DNA of 64,000 bases from Nitrincola lacisaponensis (lineage in GTDB: Bacteria > Pseudomonadota > Gammaproteobacteria > Pseudomonadales > Balneatricaceae): NCBI RefSeq assembly GCF_000691225.1, contig NZ_JMSZ01000001.1, positions 1 through 64,000 on the forward strand, given 5' to 3'. Made by a program: the position numbers and the translations under genes. Positions 1 to 8,174 of the stretch are shown here, piece by piece (the first letter of the stretch is position 1; the number at the start of each line of letters is the position of its first letter). The notes below the pieces were generated by a model. It did not search any database. It was not told the DNA's origin and saw only the letters and a list, made by a program, of their open reading frames with translations.

Positions 1-122
1 TCTCGATTAAGCTTTAATGCTCAACCTGAACAAGCGCCCACACGCATTACCTGATTAATTTGTTAAAGAGCGGCTTGAGATCTCAGTGAAGCCCGATGCG
101 CTGGGCTGTTGTCTCAAGCGAG
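1..122 (-). other. rRNA operon leader with boxA
   Basis: Read on the minus strand, this is the transcribed leader of a ribosomal RNA operon whose 16S gene lies beyond the left edge. The reverse complement of 59-72 is CGCTCTTTAACAAA, matching the boxA antitermination element (consensus TGCTCTTTAACAA). Just before it is a stem-loop: 73-80 pairs with 112-119, with an inner AGCCC/GGGCT stem at 90-94/103-107. That hairpin-then-boxA order is the usual rrn nut-like arrangement. No 16S sequence is visible. Confidence 0.8.
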
Positions 123-128
123 GTGCGT

Positions 129-157
129 ATAGTATAGATCAAAATCAGGAAGGTCAA
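129..157 (-). promoter_or_regulatory. Putative rRNA operon promoter
   Basis: On the minus strand a TTGACC -35 (152-157) is followed after 17 bases by TACTAT (129-134), or after 15 bases by TATACT (131-136). A GC-rich discriminator (ACGCACC) follows, as in stringently controlled stable-RNA promoters. It points into the boxA-containing leader. The -35 lies only about 20 bases past the stop of the upstream universal stress gene, with no terminator visible between them. Confidence 0.65.
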
Positions 158-176
158 CGGCTTTTTTGTAATTATT

Positions 177-602
177 TTACCGGATGACTAAAACGGAGCA
201 GTCTGCACGTTCAACTACCTTGGACGTCACAGAACCAATCAAAATATTTTCCACCTTTGAGTGGCTGTGACTCGGCAACATGATCAGATCAGGTTGCACT
301 TCCCGTGCATATTTCAGGATTTCCTTGAAGATAACACCTTCAGTTGCCTTCGTGAAAAACGGACCGATTTCTGGCATGACTTGTTTGACCAGCAAACGCA
401 TCTCATCTTCCAGAACTCGAAGGGCACTGGCAATCTCCTCCTTGGGCAAATAAGCCCCAAGGAGAGGCACAGGTTTAGGCAGTATGGACATGAAGTACAT
501 CTCGACAGGGCGATCCCCCAAATAGGTTTTCGCCCTTACCAGTCCGGCAATTGCAGAGTCACGATCCTGAAGATCAAGCGGCAATATAATCTTGATACTC
601 AT
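177..602 (-). CDS. Universal stress protein, UspA family (distal copy)
   Basis: A 141-residue single-domain UspA fold: an N-terminal beta strand (IKIILPLDL) and a C-terminal strand ending SVLVIR. I chose the start at 602 because the longer reading frame runs back into the preceding usp gene and lacks Usp sequence; a GAG-rich ribosome site precedes 602. The nucleotide-binding signature G-2X-G-9X-G(S/T) is degenerate: the first two glycines are replaced (PSHS), while the distal GS remains. ATP binding is therefore doubtful. It is last in the TRAP operon; in Halomonas the Usp protein TeaD modulates the TeaABC TRAP transporter, so a regulatory role for the transporter is a reasonable inference. 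Confidence 0.85.
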   Translation of the reverse strand: MSIKIILPLDLQDRDSAIAGLVRAKTYLGDRPVEMYFMSILPKPVPLLGAYLPKEEIASALRVLEDEMRLLVKQVMPEIGPFFTKATEGVIFKEILKYAREVQPDLIMLPSHSHSKVENILIGSVTSKVVERADCSVLVIR

Positions 603-639
603 TTCCAGCTCGCCCGCCACACTAGACCGAAAGGCTTCA

Positions 640-1068
640 TCACCGCACAACCATGACTGATATATTACTGTGTTTGACCACATGAGCCGAATTAGGCCCC
701 AACACATAATCTGCCAGCTTGCGCTTGTTATGTGCAGCCATCACGATCAAGTCAGCATCTATATCCTTGGCGATATTAACAATCGTTTCCCAGGGTGAAC
801 CGTCGGCAACGATGCGCTGAACTTTGATATCCTCCGGAATATTATCCTGAACGAACTTCTTAAGCTCTTCCTTCAGCAGGGTATGCGCTTTAGTGGAAAA
901 GTCCTTAGGAAAGAAAGAACCCACCATCGGCATGGCAAAATCAGGCAATACTGTCAGTATATGCAAGGATGCGTTATAGGTCCGGCACAGATTCAATGCG
1001 ACAGGCAAGGCTCGCTTCCATGAATTCGGCTCACTCAGTACGACCGGCATGAGTATTTTGTTATACAT
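640..1068 (-). CDS. Universal stress protein, UspA family (proximal copy)
   Basis: A 142-residue UspA-domain protein beginning MYNKILMPVVL and ending SVMVVR. It lies 8 bases after the TRAP permease stop and 37 bases before the second usp gene, so the three are probably co-transcribed. The usual GSHG of the ATP loop reads AAHN and the distal G(S/T) reads GPN, so the motif is incomplete here as well. Family knowledge: TRAP operons of halophiles and marine bacteria often end with a Usp that tunes transport. The exact role here is inferred. Confidence 0.87.
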   Translation of the reverse strand: MYNKILMPVVLSEPNSWKRALPVALNLCRTYNASLHILTVLPDFAMPMVGSFFPKDFSTKAHTLLKEELKKFVQDNIPEDIKVQRIVADGSPWETIVNIAKDIDADLIVMAAHNKRKLADYVLGPNSAHVVKHSNISVMVVR

Positions 1069-1076
1069 AGTCTCTC

Positions 1077-3680
1077 CTAGGCCATAGCAGACTGAGCAGG
1101 TTCAGCCTGCCGGTCACGACGGCGCTTTTGCAACCAATAAACCAGACCGAATAACAGAAATCCAGGAATCCAGATCCACTCTTTGGCCCAGCGATCAACC
1201 GGCGCACTGACTTCAACAATTTCCTGATCAAAGTCAAATCCAAGATCAGATGCCAGACTGCCAAATGCAACCATATCAACGAAAGCACGATCGCCCTCGA
1301 CAAACAGTTCCAGACCCAGATTATCCATACGTTCTTCTGCCGTGTTACCTGACGGTACAGGTACCAGGCGATATGTCATCATGGGATCACCAAAATCATC
1401 CTCCCCGGCTATCTGCACACGCAGATAGCTGCCTTGCTCCACTCGACCCAGCGCTTCGCTGAACTCAGCTGGCGGAACCAACTGGTAGGGGTCGTGTATC
1501 TTGTCCATCCAATATCCCGGGCGGAAGAGGGTAAAGGCGATCAGCAATAGCAACAGTGTTTCATACCAACGACTGCGCGTCAGCATATATCCCTGAGTCG
1601 CCGCAGCAAAGATCAACATGGCGATCGTCGCCACTATAAAGATCATGATCCCCTGCATAAAGCTGACGTTGATCAATAACAGGTCGGTATTAAAAATAAA
1701 CAGGAACGGCAACGCAGCTGTTCGCAGGCTGTAATAAAATGCCTGAAAACCGGTCCTCAAGGGGTCACCACCCGATACGGCGGCTGCCGCAAAGGATGCC
1801 AGCCCTACAGGCGGGGTTACGTCAGCCATAATACCGAAATAAAAGACGAACAGATGGACCGCAATAAGCGGCACCAGCAAACCATTCTGCTGCCCCAGCA
1901 TCACCACAACAGGTGCCATCAAGGCTGATACCACAATGTAGTTGGCCGTGGTTGGCAAGCCCATTCCCAGAATCAGACTGAGTAACGCCGTCAGCAACAG
2001 GATCAGCATCAGGTTACCCATCGCCAGGATCTCAACCACATCTGCCAATACCAGTCCGACACCTGTCTGAGAAACAGCACCGACAACGATACCGGCAGTC
2101 GCCGTCGCGATACCTATACCAATCATGTTCCGTGCGCCGGTTACCAGCCCGTTCCACAAATCCTGAATTCCTTCACGAATGTCAGCCACTGGCTGACTAC
2201 GATTCCGGAACAAGGCAATCAAGGGTCGCTGAGTAAGCATGATGAAAATCATGAATACAGTTGCCCAGAAGGCTGACAGCCCCGGAGAAAGGCGTTCAAC
2301 CATCAGACACCAGACCAGTACGATGACCGGCAAAATATAGTGCAGGCCCACCATCACGGTAGGACGGGTCTGAGGCAAAGAGATCACTGCCGAGTTAGGA
2401 TCATCCAACTCCAGCTCAGGGTAGGCTGAACCGACCTTGAGCAACAGGACATAGACAGCTGCCAAGGCCAGCGAGACAACCCAGGGGGTCGCGTCACCCA
2501 AAACCGGTTTTAACCAGCCCAGACCGTAATACACTGCAAAAGACAATAGCATCAACAGCACAATACCGGTCATAAAGCCGATGACTTTATTCAACAACGG
2601 ACGTACAGGATTATTGGAAGGAAGGCCTTTCATATTCGCCTTGAGCGCTTCCAGATGCACGATATAGATCAACGCAATATAGGAAATGACCGCTGGTAAG
2701 AAAGCATGCTTGATGACTTCTACATAGGAGATACCCACGTATTCAACCATCAGGAAGGCAGCAGCACCCATCACGGGCGGCATAATCTGACCATTTACCG
2801 ATGATGACACTTCTACTGCACCGGCTTTTTCAGAGCTGAACCCAACCCGTTTCATCATTGGGATGGTAAAGGTACCGGTAGTCACCGTATTCGCAATCGA
2901 TGATCCTGAAATCAGACCGGTCATACCTGATGCAACAACTGCAGCCTTCGCAGGGCCACCGCGCAAATGCCCCAGCATGGAAAATGCAACTTTAATAAAG
3001 TAATTACCCGCGCCAGCTTTATCGAGCAGCGCGCCAAACAGCACAAACAAGAACACAAAGCTCGTTGAGACGCCTAGCGCGATACCAAACACACCCTGAG
3101 CTGTCAGCCATTGATGGTTAATCAACCCGTTAACGCTGACACCCCGATGAGCAAGAATGCCTGGCATATGAGGACCCAACAAGCTGTAAGCCAAAAACAC
3201 AGATGCCACAATAACCAAAGGAGGTCCCAACGCACGCCGCGTCGCTTCCAGCAACAAAATCAGACCCATCACGCCAACAATAACGTCCTGTAGAATCGGT
3301 GCACCAGGACGTGCTGACAGCTGGGTATAAAAAATATAGATATACGCTGCACAGAAAGCAGCCACCAAACCTATCGCCCAATCGGGTAGAGGAATACGGT
3401 TGCGCGGCGAGCGCTTGAAGGCAGGGTACGCCATAAACGCCAAGGTTAGCGCAAATGTTAGATGGATCGAGCGTGCTTCGGTCGAATTAAATACCCCAAA
3501 GCCAACCAAAAAGGGCAGAGGAGACGCTATCCAGAGTTGAAACAGCGACCAGGCGGCAGCAATTGATACCAATAGTTTACCTTGAAATCCGACCGGTGAC
3601 CTTGCACCCGTATCGGATGCCGCTACCATTTCATCAAGGTCTACAGTTGAAGTTGCAGGTTTCTGCGTGTCTGTGGTCAT
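1077..3680 (-). CDS. TRAP transporter fused permease (DctQM-type, TAXI family)
   Basis: An 867-residue inner-membrane protein that joins the small (DctQ-like) and large (DctM-like) TRAP permease subunits in one chain, as is normal for TAXI systems. Many hydrophobic helices fill about residues 30-700. The large-subunit core contains Gly/Ser-rich loops such as SGSSIANTVTTGTF and GMGLPTTANYI. After the last core helices comes a roughly 120-residue soluble segment and one more helix, matching the C-terminal DUF3394 region of this family. It should couple ion-driven uptake of an organic acid or amino acid, captured by the upstream TAXI proteins, to cytoplasmic entry. The substrate cannot be read from the sequence. 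It is co-directional with both binding proteins and the usp genes. Confidence 0.93.
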   Translation of the reverse strand: MTTDTQKPATSTVDLDEMVAASDTGARSPVGFQGKLLVSIAAAWSLFQLWIASPLPFLVGFGVFNSTEARSIHLTFALTLAFMAYPAFKRSPRNRIPLPDWAIGLVAAFCAAYIYIFYTQLSARPGAPILQDVIVGVMGLILLLEATRRALGPPLVIVASVFLAYSLLGPHMPGILAHRGVSVNGLINHQWLTAQGVFGIALGVSTSFVFLFVLFGALLDKAGAGNYFIKVAFSMLGHLRGGPAKAAVVASGMTGLISGSSIANTVTTGTFTIPMMKRVGFSSEKAGAVEVSSSVNGQIMPPVMGAAAFLMVEYVGISYVEVIKHAFLPAVISYIALIYIVHLEALKANMKGLPSNNPVRPLLNKVIGFMTGIVLLMLLSFAVYYGLGWLKPVLGDATPWVVSLALAAVYVLLLKVGSAYPELELDDPNSAVISLPQTRPTVMVGLHYILPVIVLVWCLMVERLSPGLSAFWATVFMIFIMLTQRPLIALFRNRSQPVADIREGIQDLWNGLVTGARNMIGIGIATATAGIVVGAVSQTGVGLVLADVVEILAMGNLMLILLLTALLSLILGMGLPTTANYIVVSALMAPVVVMLGQQNGLLVPLIAVHLFVFYFGIMADVTPPVGLASFAAAAVSGGDPLRTGFQAFYYSLRTAALPFLFIFNTDLLLINVSFMQGIMIFIVATIAMLIFAAATQGYMLTRSRWYETLLLLLIAFTLFRPGYWMDKIHDPYQLVPPAEFSEALGRVEQGSYLRVQIAGEDDFGDPMMTYRLVPVPSGNTAEERMDNLGLELFVEGDRAFVDMVAFGSLASDLGFDFDQEIVEVSAPVDRWAKEWIWIPGFLLFGLVYWLQKRRRDRQAEPAQSAMA

Positions 3681-3739
3681 AGGTTATGCCTGTTATCTGG
3701 AAAACGCTAATGCTCTTGGCCACATCCCTGCCTAAGCCA

Positions 3740-3857
3740 CGTACGTCCTTGTACATGCGCCGCTCCTGCGCATCCTTGCGCCCGCGGCATATAACGCCAA
3801 GGACGGCGTGTATGCAGAAAACACAGGAGCGGTTTTCTGCCCGTACTTCCTGTACAT
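3740..3857. repeat. Structured intergenic repeat element
   Basis: Between the TAXI terminator and the permease gene lies a nested inverted repeat: CCGCTCCTG (3760-3768) pairs with CAGGAGCGG (3824-3832), and TCCTTG (3773-3778) with CAAGGA (3798-3803). It is flanked by near-identical direct copies of CGTAC(g/t)TCCT(t)GTACAT at 3740-3756 and 3842-3857. The arrangement resembles a REP/MITE-like intergenic repeat unit. Only one copy is recognised in this window. Confidence 0.5.
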
Positions 3858-3889
3858 AAAAAAATGCGCGACGGTTAGGGCGCGCATTT
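3858..3889 (-). terminator. Intrinsic terminator after TAXI binding protein
   Basis: On the minus strand AAATGCGCG and CGCGCATTT form a 9-bp stem around a 10-base loop, followed by a run of seven T. It lies 20 bases past the binding-protein stop and before the permease gene, so it may limit permease expression relative to the abundant binding protein. Confidence 0.8.
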
Positions 3890-3909
3890 ATCTTCACCAG
3901 GTACCTGGA

Positions 3910-4890
3910 TTACTCCTGAATCCAGCCACGCTCAACGTAGTAACGCTTGGCGCCTTCGTGCAGAGGTGCTGTCAGACCGTCAGAGATCATGTCAGCCTCA
4001 GTCAGGTTAGCAAACGCCGGATGCAGACGCTTGAAGCGGTCAAAGTTATCAAATACCGCCTTCACTGTATGGTAGACGGTGTCATCATCAACACCTGCAT
4101 GACTGACAAAGGTTGCAGCTACACCAAAGGTTTCAACGTCATTGTCATTGCCACGATAAAGACCGCCAGGGATTACGGAACGCGTATAGTACGGATAGGT
4201 AGCCACCAGTTCATCAATTGCATCGCCGGTTACAGGTACCAGTCTGGCATCTACAGTAGTCGTCGCTTCCTGGATAGAGCCATTCGGATGACCGACAACA
4301 TACACCATCGCATCGATATTGTTATCTGCCAATGCTGAAGCCTGCTCGGCAGCATCCAGCTGAGATGCCAACGCAAAGTCACTGACACTCCAGCCCATCG
4401 CATTCATGACAACATCCATGGTGTTACGCTGGCCTGAACCCGGGTTACCAATATTGACACGCTTACCTTTCAGATCAGCAAACTCATTGATACCTGCACT
4501 TGCGCGCGCTACAACGGTCAGCGGCTCGCCATGCATGGTAAAGAGTGAGCGCATATCACCCCAGGCACCATCGTCTGCAAAGTTGCCTTCACCATTATAG
4601 GCACGGAAATGAACGTCTGATTGAACAACGCCCATATCCAGCTCACCGCTCTTCATGCCGTTAACGTTGGCAACGGAACCGCCTGTAGATGGTGCATTAC
4701 AACGAACACCATGCTCATCACTGTTACGGTTCACCATACGGCAAACGGACTGACCAACGACATAGTAAACACCTGTCTGGCCACCCGTACCAATAGTGAT
4801 GAACTTCTGATCGGCAACAGCCTGGCTTGAGAAGGCGGTAGCGCCCAGAACGACACCAGCCACGGCAGCTGCAAGCGAAAGACGTTTCAT
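3910..4890 (-). CDS. TAXI-family TRAP solute-binding protein (copy 1)
   Basis: A 326-residue periplasmic protein with a Sec signal peptide (MKRLSLAAAVAGVVLGATAF, cleavage near SQAVA-DQ). The TAXI hallmark TIGTGGQTGVYY follows at about residues 32-43, then VCRMVNR and a GMKSGELDMGVVQSD segment. It captures the solute and delivers it to the fused TRAP permease. A GAGGTAAG ribosome site precedes the start. The paralogue upstream (5065-6081) shares most motifs, implying duplication. The substrate is unknown; glutamate-like ligands are known for some TAXI proteins but nothing here proves that. Confidence 0.93.
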   Translation of the reverse strand: MKRLSLAAAVAGVVLGATAFSSQAVADQKFITIGTGGQTGVYYVVGQSVCRMVNRNSDEHGVRCNAPSTGGSVANVNGMKSGELDMGVVQSDVHFRAYNGEGNFADDGAWGDMRSLFTMHGEPLTVVARASAGINEFADLKGKRVNIGNPGSGQRNTMDVVMNAMGWSVSDFALASQLDAAEQASALADNNIDAMVYVVGHPNGSIQEATTTVDARLVPVTGDAIDELVATYPYYTRSVIPGGLYRGNDNDVETFGVAATFVSHAGVDDDTVYHTVKAVFDNFDRFKRLHPAFANLTEADMISDGLTAPLHEGAKRYYVERGWIQE

Positions 4891-5064
4891 ATAACTTACC
4901 TCATCAGGTTTTTAATTTTTGTATTACAGATTACATTCTGATCAGCCCCGGACAGCAAAATCCAAGCTGCCACAGGTAACAGATTCACGATGACCTGCCC
5001 CAAACTGACACAGAGCTATAACTAAAGTCTAAAAATAGCCCATTAAACCAAAATTATCAAAGTT
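4891..5064 (-). other. Spacer between the two TAXI genes
   Basis: This is 174 bases of AT-rich sequence between the paralogous binding-protein genes. I see the GAGGTAAG ribosome site of the downstream gene but no convincing terminator hairpin. A separate promoter for the second gene is possible but no clear -35/-10 pair stands out. Confidence 0.4.
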
Positions 5065-6081
5065 TTATCCATCCTGATCAGGAATCAGGCCCTGTTCCTC
5101 ATAGTAGCGCAAGGCACCAGGGTGGAGCGGCGCGGTTAAAGCATCCTGCACCATTTCTGCAGGATCAAGCTCCGAAAATGCTGGGTGTAGCGCACGAAAT
5201 GCATCGATATCATCAAAAACGGACTGTACCAGCGTGTATATCACCGGTTCAGGTACCAACTCATGCGTTACCAGAGTTGCCACCAGTCCGAAGGTATCAA
5301 CAGGCCTATCATTACCACGGTACAGCCCTCCGGGTATGCGAGTCAGACGGTAGTAAGGATGCTCAGCCAAAAGCGTTTCAACCACCTCTCCAGTAACTTG
5401 GATAATGCGTACATCACAGGTGGTCGTTGCTTCCTGAACAACGCCACTCGGATGCCCCACGGTATACACAGTTGCATCAATACGGTTATCACAGAGTGCG
5501 CTCGCCTGCTCAACAGCGCCCAGTGTATTGACCTCGCTAAACTCGTCCAGCCCCCAACCCTTCAAGGCCATCAGCATCTGCATGGTGGCATACTGGCCCG
5601 AACCCGGATTGCCGATATTGACACGCTTGCCACTCAGATCATCCAGTGAGTGAATATCCGAGTCTGCACGCGCCAGCACAGTAAATGCTTCTGAGTGCAA
5701 TGAAAACACGGATCTTAACCCTGTATCCGGGCCCACATCGGAGAAGCTGCTCGATGTACCCTGCACGGCATGGAAATGCCAATCTGACTGCGCCAGCCCC
5801 AAATCGAGATCACCACTGCGTAGTGACTGTAAGTTAAAAATCGTGCCACCTGTTGCTCTGACCGCACAACGAATACCATGCTCGGAACGTTGCCGGTTCA
5901 CCAGCCGGCATACTGCGCCACCTGCCGGATAATACACACCGGTCACTCCACCAGTGCCAATAGTGACAGTGGTCATAGCCGGTGTCTGCATTTCTGCAGA
6001 TGCGGAAAAAGCCAGGCACACCAAGCTCGACACAAACATCCCTTTAAAAACTCTATAGATGGCACAATTTTTCAAATCCAT
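5065..6081 (-). CDS. TAXI-family TRAP solute-binding protein (copy 2)
   Basis: A 338-residue paralogue of the next gene in the operon. It has an N-terminal hydrophobic signal (around residues 12-29, cleavage near SASA-EM), then TIGTGGVTGVYY and VCRLVNR. Later blocks such as ANIGNPGSGQ-like (KRVNIGNPGSGQ), VGHPSG and IPGGLYRGND are shared with copy 1. It is the first gene of the TRAP operon, divergent from pfkA. Differences in the predicted pocket region (GGTIFNLQSLRSGDLDLGLAQ against GGSVANVNGMKSGELDMGVVQ) suggest the copies may have different ligand ranges using one permease; that is inference. Confidence 0.9.
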   Translation of the reverse strand: MDLKNCAIYRVFKGMFVSSLVCLAFSASAEMQTPAMTTVTIGTGGVTGVYYPAGGAVCRLVNRQRSEHGIRCAVRATGGTIFNLQSLRSGDLDLGLAQSDWHFHAVQGTSSSFSDVGPDTGLRSVFSLHSEAFTVLARADSDIHSLDDLSGKRVNIGNPGSGQYATMQMLMALKGWGLDEFSEVNTLGAVEQASALCDNRIDATVYTVGHPSGVVQEATTTCDVRIIQVTGEVVETLLAEHPYYRLTRIPGGLYRGNDRPVDTFGLVATLVTHELVPEPVIYTLVQSVFDDIDAFRALHPAFSELDPAEMVQDALTAPLHPGALRYYEEQGLIPDQDG

Positions 6082-6232
6082 ATAACCCGCTACTCCGGAG
6101 CCAAACCATAACTACTGATGTCTGACAATCTGCCAACACCCCTATGACACTACGTCCGATACAGGTGCCAAGATCACAAACAGAGTATAGTCTATACACA
6201 ATGAATAATTCAGTTTTCAGGAGTCTTGACGG

Positions 6233-7237
6233 ATGTATACCTTACCTTCATTGGAAGCCACGCGTTCAATCTCATCTCTCGCTGTGTTAACCAGTGGTGG
6301 CGATGCTCCCGGCATGAATGCAGCCATTCGCGGCGTGGTACGCTCTGCGCTGAGCCAGGGGATTGAGGTTTATGGCATCCGTCGAGGCTATAGCGGCCTG
6401 CTTCAGAATGATATGATCCCGCTGAATTCCGCCTCCGTATCCAACATTGTCCAGCGTGGCGGAACCTTTCTGAAAAGCGCACGCTGCCCGGAGTTTCATG
6501 ATTCAGACAACCGCCGCAGGGCTGCGGAGCTTCTCAAACAGCGCAACATAGATGCCTTGATCGTGATTGGCGGGGATGGCTCTCTGTCTGGTGCTCATCT
6601 GTTTGAAGAGGAAACCGGCATTCCTGTGATCGGCCTGCCAGGCACTATTGATAATGATATTTTCGGCACTGAAGATACGATCGGCTTTGATACCGCCATG
6701 AATACGGCCCTGGATGCGATTGACCGGATTCGTGACACAGCAGATTCACACGAACGCCACTTCCTGGTGGAGGTCATGGGACGAAACTCCGGTTTTCTTG
6801 CTACTCACGTGGGTATTGCCGCCGGTGCCGAGATGATCCTGGTGCCCGAGTATGCCATTAATATTGAAGAGATTGCGCTGCAACTGGCGGCCAGCCACCG
6901 AGCCGGAACCGGCTCCAGCGGTATTATCGTCGTCGCAGAAGGCAACGAACCCAACTTGACCGCCGGTATCGCACAACAGCTTCAGCAGCAGGGTTTGACA
7001 CCACATATTTCCATACTCGGGCATATCCAGAGAGGCGGGCGCCCCAGTGGCCATGACAGGGTACTCGCGTCCTGCCTTGGAGCCGTTGCAGTAGACTACC
7101 TATTGGCAGGCTATAGCGACATTATGGTGGGTGTCAGTAATGGCTGTGTTGTTGATGTACCACTGGATGACCTGATACGTTATCGAAAAGGACTGGATCC
7201 AGAATTACTGAAAATCGCGCTACAGTTGCACAAGTAA
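6233..7237 (+). CDS. pfkA: ATP-dependent 6-phosphofructokinase
   Basis: A 334-residue phosphofructokinase that phosphorylates fructose-6-phosphate to fructose-1,6-bisphosphate in glycolysis. Visible family motifs are the ATP-site LTSGGDAPGMNAAIRG (about residues 21-36), GGDGS, the catalytic PGTIDND loop, a MGRNSGFLA segment and GHIQRGGRPSGHDR. Compared with the E. coli enzyme there is a short N-terminal extension of about 12 residues. The start at 6233 is supported by CAGGAG ten bases upstream. Many marine gammaproteobacteria lack pfkA or use a PPi-dependent form. GGDGS fits ATP use, but phosphoryl-donor choice should be treated as likely rather than certain. Confidence 0.93.
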   Translation: MYTLPSLEATRSISSLAVLTSGGDAPGMNAAIRGVVRSALSQGIEVYGIRRGYSGLLQNDMIPLNSASVSNIVQRGGTFLKSARCPEFHDSDNRRRAAELLKQRNIDALIVIGGDGSLSGAHLFEEETGIPVIGLPGTIDNDIFGTEDTIGFDTAMNTALDAIDRIRDTADSHERHFLVEVMGRNSGFLATHVGIAAGAEMILVPEYAINIEEIALQLAASHRAGTGSSGIIVVAEGNEPNLTAGIAQQLQQQGLTPHISILGHIQRGGRPSGHDRVLASCLGAVAVDYLLAGYSDIMVGVSNGCVVDVPLDDLIRYRKGLDPELLKIALQLHK

Positions 7238-7253
7238 TACTTGTATCGTTGTG

Positions 7254-7898
7254 TTAACCGCGATGATCCGATACAAAGGGATTATGCTGACGCTCATCTC
7301 CGAAGCTGGACATGGGTCCATGCCCGGGGATAAAGCGCACTTCATCGCCCAACGGAAACAGTTTATGGCGAATAGAGTGAATCAGGTCCGCATGATTCCC
7401 TTTGGGAAAGTCTGTGCGGCCAATAGACCCATGAAACAGCACATCACCTACCTGAGCCAAGCCTGACGCGGCATGGTAAAACACCACATGTCCCGGAGTA
7501 TGCCCAGGGCAATGCAACACATCCAGTGTTTCCAGCCCCACCTGCACCTGATCACCATCCTGCAACCAGCGTGAGGGACTGAAGCGTTTTACCGAGGCAA
7601 AGCCAAACATACGGCTTTGCTGATCCAGGCCATCAATCCAAAACTGATCGTCCTGATGCGGCCCCTGTATCGGCAGCTTCAAGGATTCAGCCAACTCCGC
7701 CGTGCCACCAACATGATCGATATGTCCATGGGTTAACAATATCTGGGTCAGATTAACGCCCTCTGCCTCGGCAGCGGACAGAATTTTTTGCAGATCACCA
7801 CCCGGATCAACAATAGCCGCCTCTCGCGTTTCATCACACCAGAGCAGGGTGGCATTCTGTTGAAAAGGGGTAACAGGGATGACTCGATATTTCAGCAC
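7254..7898 (-). CDS. MBL-fold metallo-hydrolase (YcbL/GloB-like)
   Basis: A 214-residue metallo-beta-lactamase-fold hydrolase. The metal-binding motif THGHIDHVGG sits at residues 56-65, with later ligands in HCPGHTPGH, the GDVLF aspartate and the FIPGHGP histidine. Size and motif order match YcbL, a type II glyoxalase-like thioesterase acting on S-lactoylglutathione, rather than the longer GloB. It is cytoplasmic. Its stop faces the pfkA stop 16 bases away with no terminator between. The small Cys-rich gene lies 3 bases upstream in the same direction, so they are probably one transcript. The true substrate is not proven. Confidence 0.88.
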   Translation of the reverse strand: MLKYRVIPVTPFQQNATLLWCDETREAAIVDPGGDLQKILSAAEAEGVNLTQILLTHGHIDHVGGTAELAESLKLPIQGPHQDDQFWIDGLDQQSRMFGFASVKRFSPSRWLQDGDQVQVGLETLDVLHCPGHTPGHVVFYHAASGLAQVGDVLFHGSIGRTDFPKGNHADLIHSIRHKLFPLGDEVRFIPGHGPMSSFGDERQHNPFVSDHRG

Positions 7899-7901
7899 GG
7901 C

Positions 7902-8087
7902 TTAATCACTCTCTCGTTCAGCGAACACCTCGAGATTATTGCCGATAACCAAACGGATTGAAATGGGCGCACAACAGACCGGGCAATCCTCAGTATATTC
8001 CTGATCACCTTCGGTACAATCCACTGTCAGCGAAATAGGCTCACTGCAGTAGGGGCAGAGCAATTCAACAAATTCCAGAGGATTCAT
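7902..8087 (-). CDS. CPXCG-motif cysteine-rich small protein
   Basis: A 61-residue protein with two CxxC pairs, CPYC near residue 11 and CPVC near residue 35, spaced as in the CPXCG-motif family of putative zinc ribbons. It lies immediately upstream of the metallo-hydrolase gene with a 3-base gap. The family has no assigned biochemical role; zinc binding is predicted from the cysteines. Confidence 0.88.
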   Translation of the reverse strand: MNPLEFVELLCPYCSEPISLTVDCTEGDQEYTEDCPVCCAPISIRLVIGNNLEVFAERESD

Positions 8088-8174
8088 ACGATTCTCCTGA
8101 TCCAGTCTTGCGTCAGAGCGACAGGCTCCCAGCCTGCATTGATCTCTCTAAGACTAGTCCAGAAGCGCAAAAAA

